Source: a virus. Taken from it: DNA of 29,881 nucleotides. The stretch spans positions 1 through 29,881 of the IMG/VR virus record IMGVR_UViG_3300048919_000112; one strand, written 5' to 3'. Positions within the stretch are counted from its first letter, which is position 1. Each line of letters begins with the position of its first letter. Made by a program: the position numbers and the translations under genes. The notes under the pieces are model-generated. The model was not told the origin of the DNA, ran no database searches, and saw nothing but the letters and a program-made list of their open reading frames with translations. Of this stretch, positions 20,633-28,743 are shown piece by piece.

Positions 20633-20879
20633 TCACTTGAACCGTGAATTCCGCGTCGGTTGGCGGATCATAGCGCTCGGCTTTGACAAAACAGCGGACT
20701 TTACCTTCGGCTTCGATTCCTTGCTTGAGGAGTTCTTCGATGACGCTGGCTTGGATGGCTCCGAGCCTTTGTTTGACGATGGCCCGCGTTTTGGTGAGGA
20801 CTTCTTGTCGCTTGGTTTCGTCGAAGTCTCCTTCGCAGACGAAGACTTGGGCGACTGTAACAGTGTGGTCGAATAGCAT
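20613..20879 (-). CDS. Small hypothetical protein overlapping another frame
   Basis: 88 residues with a folded-looking composition (VTVAQVFVCEGDFDETKRQ, then helical VLTKTRAIVKQRLGAIQASVIEELLKQG, then a strand). The ATG at 20879 has GGAG six bases upstream. Third positions are strongly C-biased (gtc, gcc, ttc, gac, atc), a sign of real coding. It overlaps the C-terminal half of the 159-residue frame in another frame for 247 bases and the next gene by 20 bases. No family recognised. Confidence 0.65.
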   Translation of the reverse strand: MLFDHTVTVAQVFVCEGDFDETKRQEVLTKTRAIVKQRLGAIQASVIEELLKQGIEAEGKVRCFVKAERYDPPTDAEFTVQVNEPEQV

Positions 20880-21112
20880 TTATAACTCCTGTGCAGTTCT
20901 TTCTGCACTTTGATGTTGAGTTTCTTGGTTTCCTTACGGAAGGCCTCCCAACGTTCCAGCGACACTTGCTCCCACCCCTCGTTGACTGGGATGGGCAGCG
21001 TGTGGAAGTCGTCTACCCGCACCAAGCGACTAGCTCGGTGAATGAAGTAGTACTTTCCTTGTCGAGCTGCATGCCCGACTGTCCCTGTAGTGTGGACTTT
21101 ACGAGCAGTCAT
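20633..21112 (-). CDS. Hypothetical protein with Lys/Ser/Pro-rich tail
   Basis: 159 residues. The first 76 or so look like a small folded domain (GKYYFIHRASRLVRVDDFHTLP, then EGWEQVSLERWEAF). From about residue 85 the sequence is an extreme low-complexity Ser/Lys/Pro stretch, in the region shared with the 88-residue frame. That tail could be a true disordered nucleic-acid-binding tail, or just the by-product of reading another gene's frame while no stop is present. It ends immediately before the HTH gene's ATG. Function unknown. Confidence 0.55.
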   Translation of the reverse strand: MTARKVHTTGTVGHAARQGKYYFIHRASRLVRVDDFHTLPIPVNEGWEQVSLERWEAFRKETKKLNIKVQKELHRSYKCYSTTLLQSPKSSSAKETSTKPSDKKSSPKRGPSSNKGSEPSKPASSKNSSSKESKPKVKSAVLSKPSAMIRQPTRNSRFK

Positions 21113-21121
21113 GCAGCTCTC

Positions 21122-21331
21122 CTAATCAGTGTGAAACAGTAAAACTCGTGTACCCACAGGCAATTTGCAGCCTGTCAGCACCATTTCATCAGTGACCACT
21201 GCGATTACGGGTTCCCCTACCGTAAAGACGGTGCCAGTGTTGGAAGAACGCACCAACACTGGCAACAGGGAAGTATCACCGCTTAGCAGTTCATCAAGAT
21301 CCGTGTACAGATCAATCAGCTTGCTCGGCAT
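21122..21331 (-). CDS. Small hypothetical protein
   Basis: 69 residues. The N-terminus is helical and acidic, the C-terminal half beta-rich (GTVFTVGEPVIAVVTDEMVLTGC). The ATG at 21331 has GGAGAG upstream and lies 20 bases inside the preceding gene. No family recognised. Confidence 0.6.
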   Translation of the reverse strand: MPSKLIDLYTDLDELLSGDTSLLPVLVRSSNTGTVFTVGEPVIAVVTDEMVLTGCKLPVGTRVLLFHTD

Positions 21332-21575
21332 TGGTGTCTCTCCGAAGCTTCAAGTAATACGCAAGAATGCGCTGGTTTTCTGCTGGGTCAACCTTCTCTT
21401 GAAGGGCAGGCCATGGCAGACCCTGTGGGTCGAGCACGTCGAACTCAAGTTCTTCATACTCGGGTGGATCAGCATCACCGAAACCAGTGCCAGTGATTCG
21501 CATCGGGCACTCAGGCTGGTAATGAAGCACGTCAATGACGCACTCCTGTTCGTCGATCTTGTAACTGAACTTCAT
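21312..21575 (-). CDS. Small acidic hypothetical protein
   Basis: 87 residues from the ATG at 21575, which overlaps the previous stop as ATGA. The frame's earlier ATG at 21605 would overlap more. It is acidic with a central ITGTGFGDADPPEYEELEFDV stretch, and two cysteines near the start (QECVIDVLHYQPEC). It may bind metal, but no motif is complete. No family recognised. Confidence 0.6.
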   Translation of the reverse strand: MKFSYKIDEQECVIDVLHYQPECPMRITGTGFGDADPPEYEELEFDVLDPQGLPWPALQEKVDPAENQRILAYYLKLRRDTNAEQAD

Positions 21576-21829
21576 TGGCTTTCGGCAGGTGTGTAGATAG
21601 CCCATAAATCTGGTACTTCACCCACCTCTTGTTTATTGATAAAAGTTTTAGCTTCTTCTTCGGTATCAAATACATCGTCAGAATAACGAGCATCAATACC
21701 GTCAAAATGAAGAACGTCATAAACTTTAGTCAGTTCTACTTCACCGTGATCCTCTTGTATCAACCGTACTGCGTATGGGTTGCACGCACTTTGTAGGTCT
21801 TCCAACGTAGGTAATTCTTTAAGCAACAT
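21572..21829 (-). CDS. Small acidic hypothetical protein
   Basis: 85 residues from the ATG at 21829, which has GAGG seven bases upstream, rather than the frame's earlier ATG at 21892 inside the deaminase gene. Acidic alpha/beta composition with DDVFDTEEEAKTFINKQE. No recognised family. It is coupled by overlap to the next gene. Confidence 0.6.
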   Translation of the reverse strand: MLLKELPTLEDLQSACNPYAVRLIQEDHGEVELTKVYDVLHFDGIDARYSDDVFDTEEEAKTFINKQEVGEVPDLWAIYTPAESQ

Positions 21830-21833
21830 GTTG

Positions 21834-22277
21834 TTACCTCGGGACGATGACAACACCGGCAGCATCAAGAATGCTATGGCCAGACATGTCATCGTGGTGG
21901 CGGTCGTAATGCACTACGGCTATTCCAGCATCGACAATGAGCTGTGAACATCCGGGGCATGGCGAGACAGTTGAAAAAATGTGAGAACCGGTCAGATCAA
22001 TGCCTTGAATAAACGCCTTGTTAATGGCGTTATCTTCGGCATGTATTACTGAGGTGTCGGTCTTCAGTCGCTGAATACCGTTTTCCTCAACAGGTGTGTT
22101 CTCGCAGCAATTGGTGTGATGACCTGGAGGTTGACCGTTGTAACCGGGCAACACTACACCCGAAGGTGTCACGATCACACAACCAACCTTTTCTCGCTTG
22201 GCTTCAGTCTGCATCTGCGCAGCGTAAGCCATGTTGAAATACATTGGCCAATACTTGGCTTTCAGTGGCTGGATCAT
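21834..22277 (-). CDS. Deoxycytidylate (dCMP) deaminase
   Basis: 147 residues from the ATG at 22277, which overlaps the previous stop as ATGA. HAE at residues 79-81 (zinc ligand and catalytic Glu) and PCPGC at about 106-110 (two Cys ligands) are the complete cytidine/dCMP deaminase site. An extra Cys/His cluster (HHTNCCE, about 53-59) may bind a structural zinc as in T4-type dCMP deaminases. It converts dCMP to dUMP and so feeds dTTP synthesis during replication. It is next to the DNA polymerase operon. Confidence 0.85.
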   Translation of the reverse strand: MIQPLKAKYWPMYFNMAYAAQMQTEAKREKVGCVIVTPSGVVLPGYNGQPPGHHTNCCENTPVEENGIQRLKTDTSVIHAEDNAINKAFIQGIDLTGSHIFSTVSPCPGCSQLIVDAGIAVVHYDRHHDDMSGHSILDAAGVVIVPR

Positions 22278-22480
22278 TTGGGTCGCTCGTCTGGGTAGAT
22301 GTCGAAGGACTCTGGCTTGCAATGGTAAGGCGGATTAGGCCCGTTCCCATGGCAAGCTTCGAATCCCCCTTCGTCTATAGCTGATTGGATAGCAGCCTCC
22401 ACCATGTCGGCCACCATGTCTGTATCTACTGAGGTAGGCCAGTCAATTCTGACCAACACGTAGTGGTCTGTTCTCGTCAT
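22274..22480 (-). CDS. Small hypothetical protein
   Basis: 68 residues. The pattern is beta-alpha-like (YVLVRIDWP, DMVADMVEAAIQSAIDEGG, ending HCKPESFDIYPDERPK). ATGA overlaps join it to both the polymerase gene and the deaminase gene. No family recognised. Confidence 0.65.
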   Translation of the reverse strand: MTRTDHYVLVRIDWPTSVDTDMVADMVEAAIQSAIDEGGFEACHGNGPNPPYHCKPESFDIYPDERPK

Positions 22481-25104
22481 GCAGCTAGTTTCCTGAGATG
22501 TTCATCACATACTGCTTTCAGTTCTGCTTCACTCGCATTGTTTGGCAACGTCACGGCATTAGCCCATGACGGATAAAACAGGTCGAGATCGGCACCTAAT
22601 TTGACTTCATCGTGTTTGATATCTGGCAGATCCTGCCAGCTCATCTCTTTAACGATCCCGTCGTTGGCAAACTTTAGGCAGCCTAAGTCCTGCTTGATCA
22701 GGTAATAACCTGCGTCGTGAATCCATGCACAAGGATGGATGTCATAGCGATACTTGCTCGCATAGACGCTCTCCATGAAGGCAATACCTGCACGGTTGTT
22801 CAACAAACCATATGACTGGCCCATCGCGTTACCGGCTGTCCTGCCTTCTGCTGCGGATTCGTACGGGGTTACTTTGGTGTCGAGAATACTGCGTGCCAGC
22901 ATCGGTGTGCGTACCCGCAGACCAAATGCCACCTCGACATACCCATCGGTACACGCACGCTTGATTCGTTCGGCAATGAACTCGTCACTGACTTTGTAGA
23001 GGTCGTGGTAGCGTTCCTCAACGATCATTGACTTCTCCTTTGTCCAGCCCAACTGCTTCATCATCCCGTGGTGTGTACCACCGTAGGTGAGCAGGAAGGT
23101 AGGAGTCTTGGAGTCTTGGCGAAACTTACCGTACTTATGCCCTTTTTCTGCAATGGCGTTAACGCTTTGCACATTGTTAGGGTCGATGTCCGGCATCTCG
23201 TCTGGCCAATAAGACACTGCGCGAAGTGCGTGACCGTCGAAGCCATCGGTGTATACCTTTAGCTTGTTTGGGTCTTTGGTGATCAAAGCACTGATGCGAT
23301 CTTCCAGCGATGCGAAGTCGGCGCCGACAAATAGCCAGCCCTCTGGTGCAATGAACATTTCCTTGATGAGCTTGCCATAGGCAGACCCAGCCGGGATGTT
23401 CTGCATGTTCGGATCGCTCGACGACAACCGTCCTGAGACAGTGCCACCGAGGTTGAACGCACCGTGCAAGTAGCGCATGCCGTCAGCTTTGAGCTGACCG
23501 TTTTCAAATGCAGGCATGAACCCTTGCAGGATTTTTGCAACTGCCGACCAGTCACGAAGGCTCTGTAACAAGTCCTTGTGCGGTTCTGCCAGTGGATGAG
23601 CCATCAATTTCTTGATGATCTTCCCACCAGTGGCTGGTTGCTTGGAGTCCGTATAATCAGTCACTGGCAAGCCAATGACTTCATAGAGCAGTTTTTGAAG
23701 CTGCAACGGACTACCGGGGTTGAACACAACATCGCTGAAGTGACTCAGTGGATGTTGCTTGGTTTTCAGTTTCGCATTGGCTTTCGCCATGGCTTGACGC
23801 TGAAGTATTTCATTCAAGGCCAGCACAGTTGGATGCTTGCTGATCGCTGCAAGGTATTTCGCATGCAACGTTTCCAACTTGGCTTTGGTCTCTACCACTT
23901 TTTTCGGACACATTGGCATACCGACCAGCTCTGTGTGAATCAATAGCTTCAGTGACGGTCGAAACAATGTCTCGTAGATGTTTAGCTGCTGGTCAGCAAC
24001 CATCAGCGGGTAATACTTCTCAGCGACGTAGAACGTACAGAGTCCGTCCACGCCGTTGTAACGCAAGAGCGTATCCACTGGAATCTTTCGAATGTCGTGG
24101 ATTTCGTCCACGGCCCAGTTGCCTGCATACTCTTGCGCTAAGTATTTAAGACCTAAAGTGTTTCCTGCACACGAGTTGGTGGCCAAATAAGCCATTACCT
24201 TGGTGCAGTGCAGGTTGCGAGTCATGACGTGCAGCCCATCAACCATACCTACCCGATCTAACGGGTTGGTCATGAACAGGTTGTAAACCAGATGCTTCAC
24301 GTCAAAGATCGCACTGTGGTAGATCATTGCGCCTTCGTAAGTTTCAAAGAACTCACGAACCAGTTTACGTCGGACAGGGTTATCCACTCGTTTGGAGTAG
24401 TTCCCCTCCGCGTCTTTCTGGCTTAGCTCCTGCAAATCCACCTTGAATGCAACGAAGTTGTGTTTGTCCCAGGCAAACTGGATCGTACCGATACCGGCCT
24501 TTTCGATCCCAAGGTCAAACGCCTCAATGTCACAGGTGAGCTTGTCGAACTGCTTCAGGAATTGCAGAGCTTTGGCGATGTCTGCCGTTGTGTCTGGATA
24601 CCACTCGGAATGGATAATGCCCTCGCCCGGTGCTGTGTACTGGCCATTCATATGGTCATGCAACGCATCCAGTCCCAGATTCACCTGAGCGCGTAGCTCT
24701 GGGTCATATACCAAACGTTGGTAGCTCACACCGTAAACGATGTTGAACTCTTCGTACCCCTTGTGACAGCAAGGCATGACGTAACCCAAATAGGGTTCCG
24801 CCTTCTTCTCTCCGGTCAGGGCTTTGAAGTAAGTAGCATCACAGACATACAGGTATTTCACTTCAAGGTTTTTCAGTACCGGCAGAATCTTGGCCACGTA
24901 GGCCTTAACCGTTTTAGCCGATACCTTCTTCGGGTCATCGTACTCCAGTGACATGGCCATGGAGTCCTCTGGCTTGAGTCCTTTGTTCCACAGCGGAGCG
25001 AAGTACGTATCCCGTATGCGGTCTTTGAGGAACGTTTGTTCCTTGATTAGAACCGCTACCTTGTAGGTGTTGTTCGGGCTATGCCCGTAGATGTGGTGAT
25101 ACAT
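22477..25104 (-). CDS. Family A DNA polymerase with 3'-5' exonuclease (N4 gp39 type)
   Basis: 875 residues from the ATG at 25104. A TTG one codon earlier is not needed. The exonuclease domain has CDIEAF (Exo I, about 191-196), YHSAIFDVKHL (Exo II, about 263-273) and YNGVDGL (Exo III, about 350-356). The polymerase domain has GTVSGRLSSSDPNMQNIP (about 555-572), motif A VGADFASLEDR (about 594-604), motif B RQDSKTPTFLLTYGG (about 663-677) and motif C IHDAGYY (about 796-802). Motif C has Ala where most family A enzymes have Glu (HDE), while the catalytic Asp is kept. It is the replicative polymerase, with helicase and small partner genes directly upstream. Confidence 0.9.
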   Translation of the reverse strand: MYHHIYGHSPNNTYKVAVLIKEQTFLKDRIRDTYFAPLWNKGLKPEDSMAMSLEYDDPKKVSAKTVKAYVAKILPVLKNLEVKYLYVCDATYFKALTGEKKAEPYLGYVMPCCHKGYEEFNIVYGVSYQRLVYDPELRAQVNLGLDALHDHMNGQYTAPGEGIIHSEWYPDTTADIAKALQFLKQFDKLTCDIEAFDLGIEKAGIGTIQFAWDKHNFVAFKVDLQELSQKDAEGNYSKRVDNPVRRKLVREFFETYEGAMIYHSAIFDVKHLVYNLFMTNPLDRVGMVDGLHVMTRNLHCTKVMAYLATNSCAGNTLGLKYLAQEYAGNWAVDEIHDIRKIPVDTLLRYNGVDGLCTFYVAEKYYPLMVADQQLNIYETLFRPSLKLLIHTELVGMPMCPKKVVETKAKLETLHAKYLAAISKHPTVLALNEILQRQAMAKANAKLKTKQHPLSHFSDVVFNPGSPLQLQKLLYEVIGLPVTDYTDSKQPATGGKIIKKLMAHPLAEPHKDLLQSLRDWSAVAKILQGFMPAFENGQLKADGMRYLHGAFNLGGTVSGRLSSSDPNMQNIPAGSAYGKLIKEMFIAPEGWLFVGADFASLEDRISALITKDPNKLKVYTDGFDGHALRAVSYWPDEMPDIDPNNVQSVNAIAEKGHKYGKFRQDSKTPTFLLTYGGTHHGMMKQLGWTKEKSMIVEERYHDLYKVSDEFIAERIKRACTDGYVEVAFGLRVRTPMLARSILDTKVTPYESAAEGRTAGNAMGQSYGLLNNRAGIAFMESVYASKYRYDIHPCAWIHDAGYYLIKQDLGCLKFANDGIVKEMSWQDLPDIKHDEVKLGADLDLFYPSWANAVTLPNNASEAELKAVCDEHLRKLAA

Positions 25105-25619
25105 CAAGCACCTATCAGATTAGACATCATGCGGATGTTGAACAATCGCACAGCTTTCTCCGAGGCACCAATACGCTGCACCACTTCTTCCATAGGAAGC
25201 GCGGTAACCCGCAGTTCCGCAGCGTTTAAGATGTCCCGAACGGCATCGTGCAAAGAACCCGGCAGGAGCCGGAATATCTGCTCAACGTCATCTGTGTGAT
25301 TCAGAAGCTTCCGTAGGAAAGCCAGTACCAATGGTCGCTCTTCGAATTCGATTTGCTCCCACCAGTTGATTAACTCACTGGCTTTCTCTTCCAGAGTCTC
25401 ATGTAGGATAGGCGTTGGTTTCTTGGTGAGTGCCAGTTTCGGCCATCGCCCTCCACCATAATAGAAAGTGTCCGCTTGAATGTTTCCGTGCAGTACGTTG
25501 TTCTGGCGAACCAGTTCACGCAGGCCTTCTTCCAAGCGTTCATCTACGTGACGATACACGTAGCTTTCCAGACGCATCAGCAGCTTGTACTTCAGCGTTG
25601 CCTTGTCCTTTTGTTTCAT
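25104..25619 (-). CDS. Hypothetical protein between helicase and polymerase genes
   Basis: 171 residues, largely helical, with charged N-terminal helices (YRHVDERLEEGLRELVRQN). No motif recognised. It overlaps the helicase stop as ATGA and the polymerase start by one base. N4 also has a gene of unknown function in this place (gp38 position), so a conserved accessory of replication is plausible. Confidence 0.65.
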   Translation of the reverse strand: MKQKDKATLKYKLLMRLESYVYRHVDERLEEGLRELVRQNNVLHGNIQADTFYYGGGRWPKLALTKKPTPILHETLEEKASELINWWEQIEFEERPLVLAFLRKLLNHTDDVEQIFRLLPGSLHDAVRDILNAAELRVTALPMEEVVQRIGASEKAVRLFNIRMMSNLIGA

Positions 25620-26872
25620 CCGAGGTCACCTGTCATCACAATGCGCGAGCGACACCGACTGTTGGCCACGTAGAGATAACGAGCCAGTTGATCGGCAGTG
25701 CGCGCACCACGATAAATATCACCGAGATCAACAAATACGGTGTCGTAGGTAGAACCTTGCGACTTGTTCACCGTCTTTGCGTAGTCAGGTCGCAGATCGA
25801 CCCACTCATCCACCATTTCCTTCATGGCTTCGTAGTCGTCTACTGCTGCCATCCTTCGGTGTGCTGCATGTCCTTCAGCTCGGGAGTTGGGCATAAACCA
25901 TGCGTTACCTCCTTTGCTTTTGAGCCAGATATCCTTGCCTTCCACACCGTAACGGTTGGCTGGTTCGATAGCTGTAATCAGGACTTCTTCGTTGTTGAAC
26001 ACACGGGAACTGCCTTGTACAGCAGCCCCTGTATTGCTCACACGTTGACCGACTTGCAACTCCGTAGTCCCCAGCAGGTGCTTGGAGATTTTGTTGTTGT
26101 AGCCGATTACTGTGTCGTTGAAGAACGACAGTACCTTGGACACACCCCACTTACCTTCATTCTTGAAGGCATCGAGAGCCATGGCTTCGAAGGTGGCTGG
26201 GTCTACATGATCGATCACACCCGGTACGATTTGCAGCTTGTGCCACGTCTGGGTTTGAACGGTATCACGCAGGTTTGCCACCATTTCAGAGATGGGGCCA
26301 TCATCGAAGCGAGTAGGCTGTGTCAGCTTTACTTCGTTGTTGGTCAGCTTGAAGGCTGGCATGTAGGTACTGCCCACTGGTGTTAGCTGGTCAGGATCGC
26401 CAATCAAGACGATCTTGCAGTTCTCTGTTTGGCTGAAGATGAATTGTAGAAGCTCTTGATCGATGTAGCTTGCTTCATCGACGAAGATCAGCGCATCTCG
26501 AACCTTCTCCTTGCCATAGGCAACCAGTTTGGTTTGCCCACGCTTCTTATAGTCCTCCTGTACAACACGAAGGCTCAAAGTAGAGTGGATAGTTCCAGTT
26601 TCATGGCCACCGCCTGTGGCTTGGTACAGAGATAGAGCAGCTTGGTTGGTGGTGGCGGTCACGTAAATCTTGTAACCGTTCCACTGTGGATCAACCAACT
26701 TGCGCATTTCATCCAGCTTGGGCACTCGTTTGATCAGCAAGTCCACCAAAGTGGACTTACCGGTGCCGGAGTACCCTTTGATCACCATGACGGTTTCCAG
26801 AGGGGCCAAGTAGAACTTAGCGAACAGTTCCCACCCGTCGAGTTGGCCCTTGGTGTAAGTGAGTCCAGACAT
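25616..26872 (-). CDS. SF1 DNA helicase, Dda/RecD-like (N4 gp37 type)
   Basis: 418 residues from the ATG at 26872, which overlaps the upstream stop as TAATG. An ATG three codons earlier is also possible. Motif I GYSGTGKST (about 33-41), motif II IFVDEAS (about 129-135), motif III LIGDPDQLTPVG (about 156-167), motif V NKSQGSTYDTVFVD and motif VI YVANSRCRSR near the C-terminus are all present. The SQGSTYD / ANSR combination is typical of SF1B (5'-3') helicases such as Dda and RecD. It is probably the replication fork or origin-melting helicase of the phage. Confidence 0.85.
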   Translation of the reverse strand: MSGLTYTKGQLDGWELFAKFYLAPLETVMVIKGYSGTGKSTLVDLLIKRVPKLDEMRKLVDPQWNGYKIYVTATTNQAALSLYQATGGGHETGTIHSTLSLRVVQEDYKKRGQTKLVAYGKEKVRDALIFVDEASYIDQELLQFIFSQTENCKIVLIGDPDQLTPVGSTYMPAFKLTNNEVKLTQPTRFDDGPISEMVANLRDTVQTQTWHKLQIVPGVIDHVDPATFEAMALDAFKNEGKWGVSKVLSFFNDTVIGYNNKISKHLLGTTELQVGQRVSNTGAAVQGSSRVFNNEEVLITAIEPANRYGVEGKDIWLKSKGGNAWFMPNSRAEGHAAHRRMAAVDDYEAMKEMVDEWVDLRPDYAKTVNKSQGSTYDTVFVDLGDIYRGARTADQLARYLYVANSRCRSRIVMTGDLG

Positions 26873-27036
26873 TAACGCCATTCCCACTTCACGCAACCAG
26901 CTACGCCAGCGCGTTTAGTTTTGATGAAGGCGCGTAAAGCCTTAAACCAGCTACGACCAGCGTAAACTTCACGGTAGTAGTAGTTACCATCCTCTGGGTG
27001 TTTAACCCATTCAAGGATGTAATGGGGATATCCCAT
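26872..27036 (-). CDS. Small basic protein
   Basis: 54 residues from the ATG at 27036, where GAGGTG lies just upstream. The frame's earlier ATG at 27105 is inside the vWA gene. Rich in Tyr, Trp, Lys and Arg (YYYREVYAGRSWFKALRAF), basic, one cysteine. It could bind nucleic acid or a partner protein. No family recognised. Confidence 0.6.
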   Translation of the reverse strand: MGYPHYILEWVKHPEDGNYYYREVYAGRSWFKALRAFIKTKRAGVAGCVKWEWR

Positions 27037-27043
27037 AATCACC

Positions 27044-28279
27044 TCACACATCGAACAAAACGGTCTTACCGAAATCGCAGTGGAACCGCTCTTTACGGTG
27101 ACCATGGATCAACCACAATACCGGGCACTTGGGTTTCTCAACCGGATGGCTGTATTCGCCGTCCGTGAAGACAATCAAGGCTGTTGGCTTGTGAATCTTG
27201 GCCCACTCCATCAGGGGGTTGACGTTGGTGCCACCACGCCCCCGAAGCTCGATATTCGCCATGTCGCGAACCGATTTGATCGTGTCCACTGACTTGATGT
27301 TGGTATCGAATTGAATGAGCGTGAGCTTGTCTGGCTTCATTTGACGCATGACGCCATACAGCTCGGACATGTAACGGGTGTAGTCCTTACGGCTTACCGA
27401 CCCGGACATGTCGAATGCAAAGGCAATGTGCAGCAACTTGTGGTCACTGCGCAGCCCCGGCAGGATCATTGGAGAGAACCGACGATTCAGTTTACGCCAG
27501 CTATAGTCATCCCGGCTGATCGCCCGCATGAACTGACGCAGGTGCGTAGCCATGGGCAGCTTTGGCTTAACCAGACTGTCCAGATACGCACGGATCTGTT
27601 GAGGAATGTCGCCCGGTTTTAGGCCAGCATTGATGGCTTGTTGCTCAGCTTGGCGTAGCATCACGTCAATCTCGCAGGACAGATCAGCCATGGCTTGCTT
27701 TTGATCAATGGTTTCAGTTTGGCCTTCACCACTGTCTTGACCTTTAGGTTGCAGGATGTCGTTGCCGATGCCACCGGGTACAGCACCCCCACCCCCATCA
27801 TTCTGTTGGGGTTTTGGTGGTTGCTCCAGCAGCAGTTTGTAAATCTGCTCGGCAGTCATGTTCTTGTAGGCCGGGTCACAGTACCAATCCGGGTGAATCG
27901 GTTCGAAGCCGTCTTCCACGAGCATCAGGTTGATGACGTGATCGCAGGCTTCTTGGAACTTCTCCATCATTTCCATGGGGATGGATGCCCCACGGATCAT
28001 GTGCTTGAGAGCCACATGCAATGACTCGTGCGCCAGCAAGCCAGCACGCCGAGGTTTGGATTCCAGTGACATGAAGAACTCACGGTTGATGTAGAGGTAT
28101 TTGCCGTCTACACCAGCCGTAGGCACTTCTGGGTGATCCATCTTGTCCATGAGCAACATCAGCAGGGCTGAGTAGAATGCCCACTTGGGGTTCTGCATCA
28201 AATAGACGCGGGCCTGCGTGTAGGCAGCAAGGAAAGCCTTGTCGTCCATTTCCACAGCAGGCTGTAGTTGTTGCAACAT
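27044..28279 (-). CDS. vWA-domain protein with HExxH metallopeptidase-like N-terminus (N4 gp25 type)
   Basis: 411 residues. The N-terminal domain carries HESLH at 84-88, a zinc-peptidase-like signature (DUF2201-type layout). A Gly/Gln-rich linker spans about 155-190. The C-terminal vWA domain has a full MIDAS: DMSGSVS from D290, T351 in GRGGTNV, and FTDGEY with D373. Such proteins pair with MoxR ATPases, where the ATPase remodels targets and the vWA protein recruits them by metal-dependent binding. The MoxR gene is two genes upstream on the same strand. Protease activity is not shown, and the target in the host is unknown. Confidence 0.8.
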   Translation of the reverse strand: MLQQLQPAVEMDDKAFLAAYTQARVYLMQNPKWAFYSALLMLLMDKMDHPEVPTAGVDGKYLYINREFFMSLESKPRRAGLLAHESLHVALKHMIRGASIPMEMMEKFQEACDHVINLMLVEDGFEPIHPDWYCDPAYKNMTAEQIYKLLLEQPPKPQQNDGGGGAVPGGIGNDILQPKGQDSGEGQTETIDQKQAMADLSCEIDVMLRQAEQQAINAGLKPGDIPQQIRAYLDSLVKPKLPMATHLRQFMRAISRDDYSWRKLNRRFSPMILPGLRSDHKLLHIAFAFDMSGSVSRKDYTRYMSELYGVMRQMKPDKLTLIQFDTNIKSVDTIKSVRDMANIELRGRGGTNVNPLMEWAKIHKPTALIVFTDGEYSHPVEKPKCPVLWLIHGHRKERFHCDFGKTVLFDV

Positions 28280-28740
28280 TACAGACCTCCTATGAGCTTT
28301 CGCATGGCATGCAATCGCCCATTTTCAAGTTGGTTTTCCCATTCAAACCTCAGCAGATAGGCGTTAAACAACCGATCTTTAAGCCGTGGATCATTGGGTT
28401 CTAGGGTAATCAGCTGGTGCAGCACTTGGCGTACTTCGGTATTGCTTGGACTTCTGCCGATCAACTGGGACATATTCCCTTGATAGTCAAAGCGCACAGA
28501 TAGTGTTTTGTTAGGCCAATACTCATACTCATTAGCGTACTGAATAATGTTGTAAGCCCAGAACTTTTCACCAGCTAAGGCGATGAAACTACTGTAAATG
28601 GTCGTGGTTGAAGAACCAACACCAAGCACAACAGTTTCGCCAACTACTAGTCGGTGATACACACTAACTAGTTTCTTTTTGAGCCACGATTGCAGCTCGC
28701 TCTCGTTTTCCTTAAGCACAGCTATAACCGTATTGCTCAT
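28279..28740 (-). CDS. Hypothetical protein between MoxR and vWA genes
   Basis: 153 residues. An N-terminal helix (VLKENESELQSWLKKKLVSVYHR) is followed by a beta-rich middle (ETVVLGVGSSTTTIYSSFIAL) and a helical C-terminus. No family recognised. Its TAA overlaps the vWA gene's ATG, and GGAGG for that gene lies inside its last codons, so the three genes are coupled. Position suggests an adaptor or substrate of the MoxR/vWA pair. Confidence 0.65.
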   Translation of the reverse strand: MSNTVIAVLKENESELQSWLKKKLVSVYHRLVVGETVVLGVGSSTTTIYSSFIALAGEKFWAYNIIQYANEYEYWPNKTLSVRFDYQGNMSQLIGRSPSNTEVRQVLHQLITLEPNDPRLKDRLFNAYLLRFEWENQLENGRLHAMRKLIGGL

Positions 28741-28743
28741 GGA

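Noticed and set aside
25430-26386. 318-residue plus-strand frame opposite the helicase gene
   Set aside because: Antisense to a complete SF1 helicase with all motifs; no ribosome binding site.
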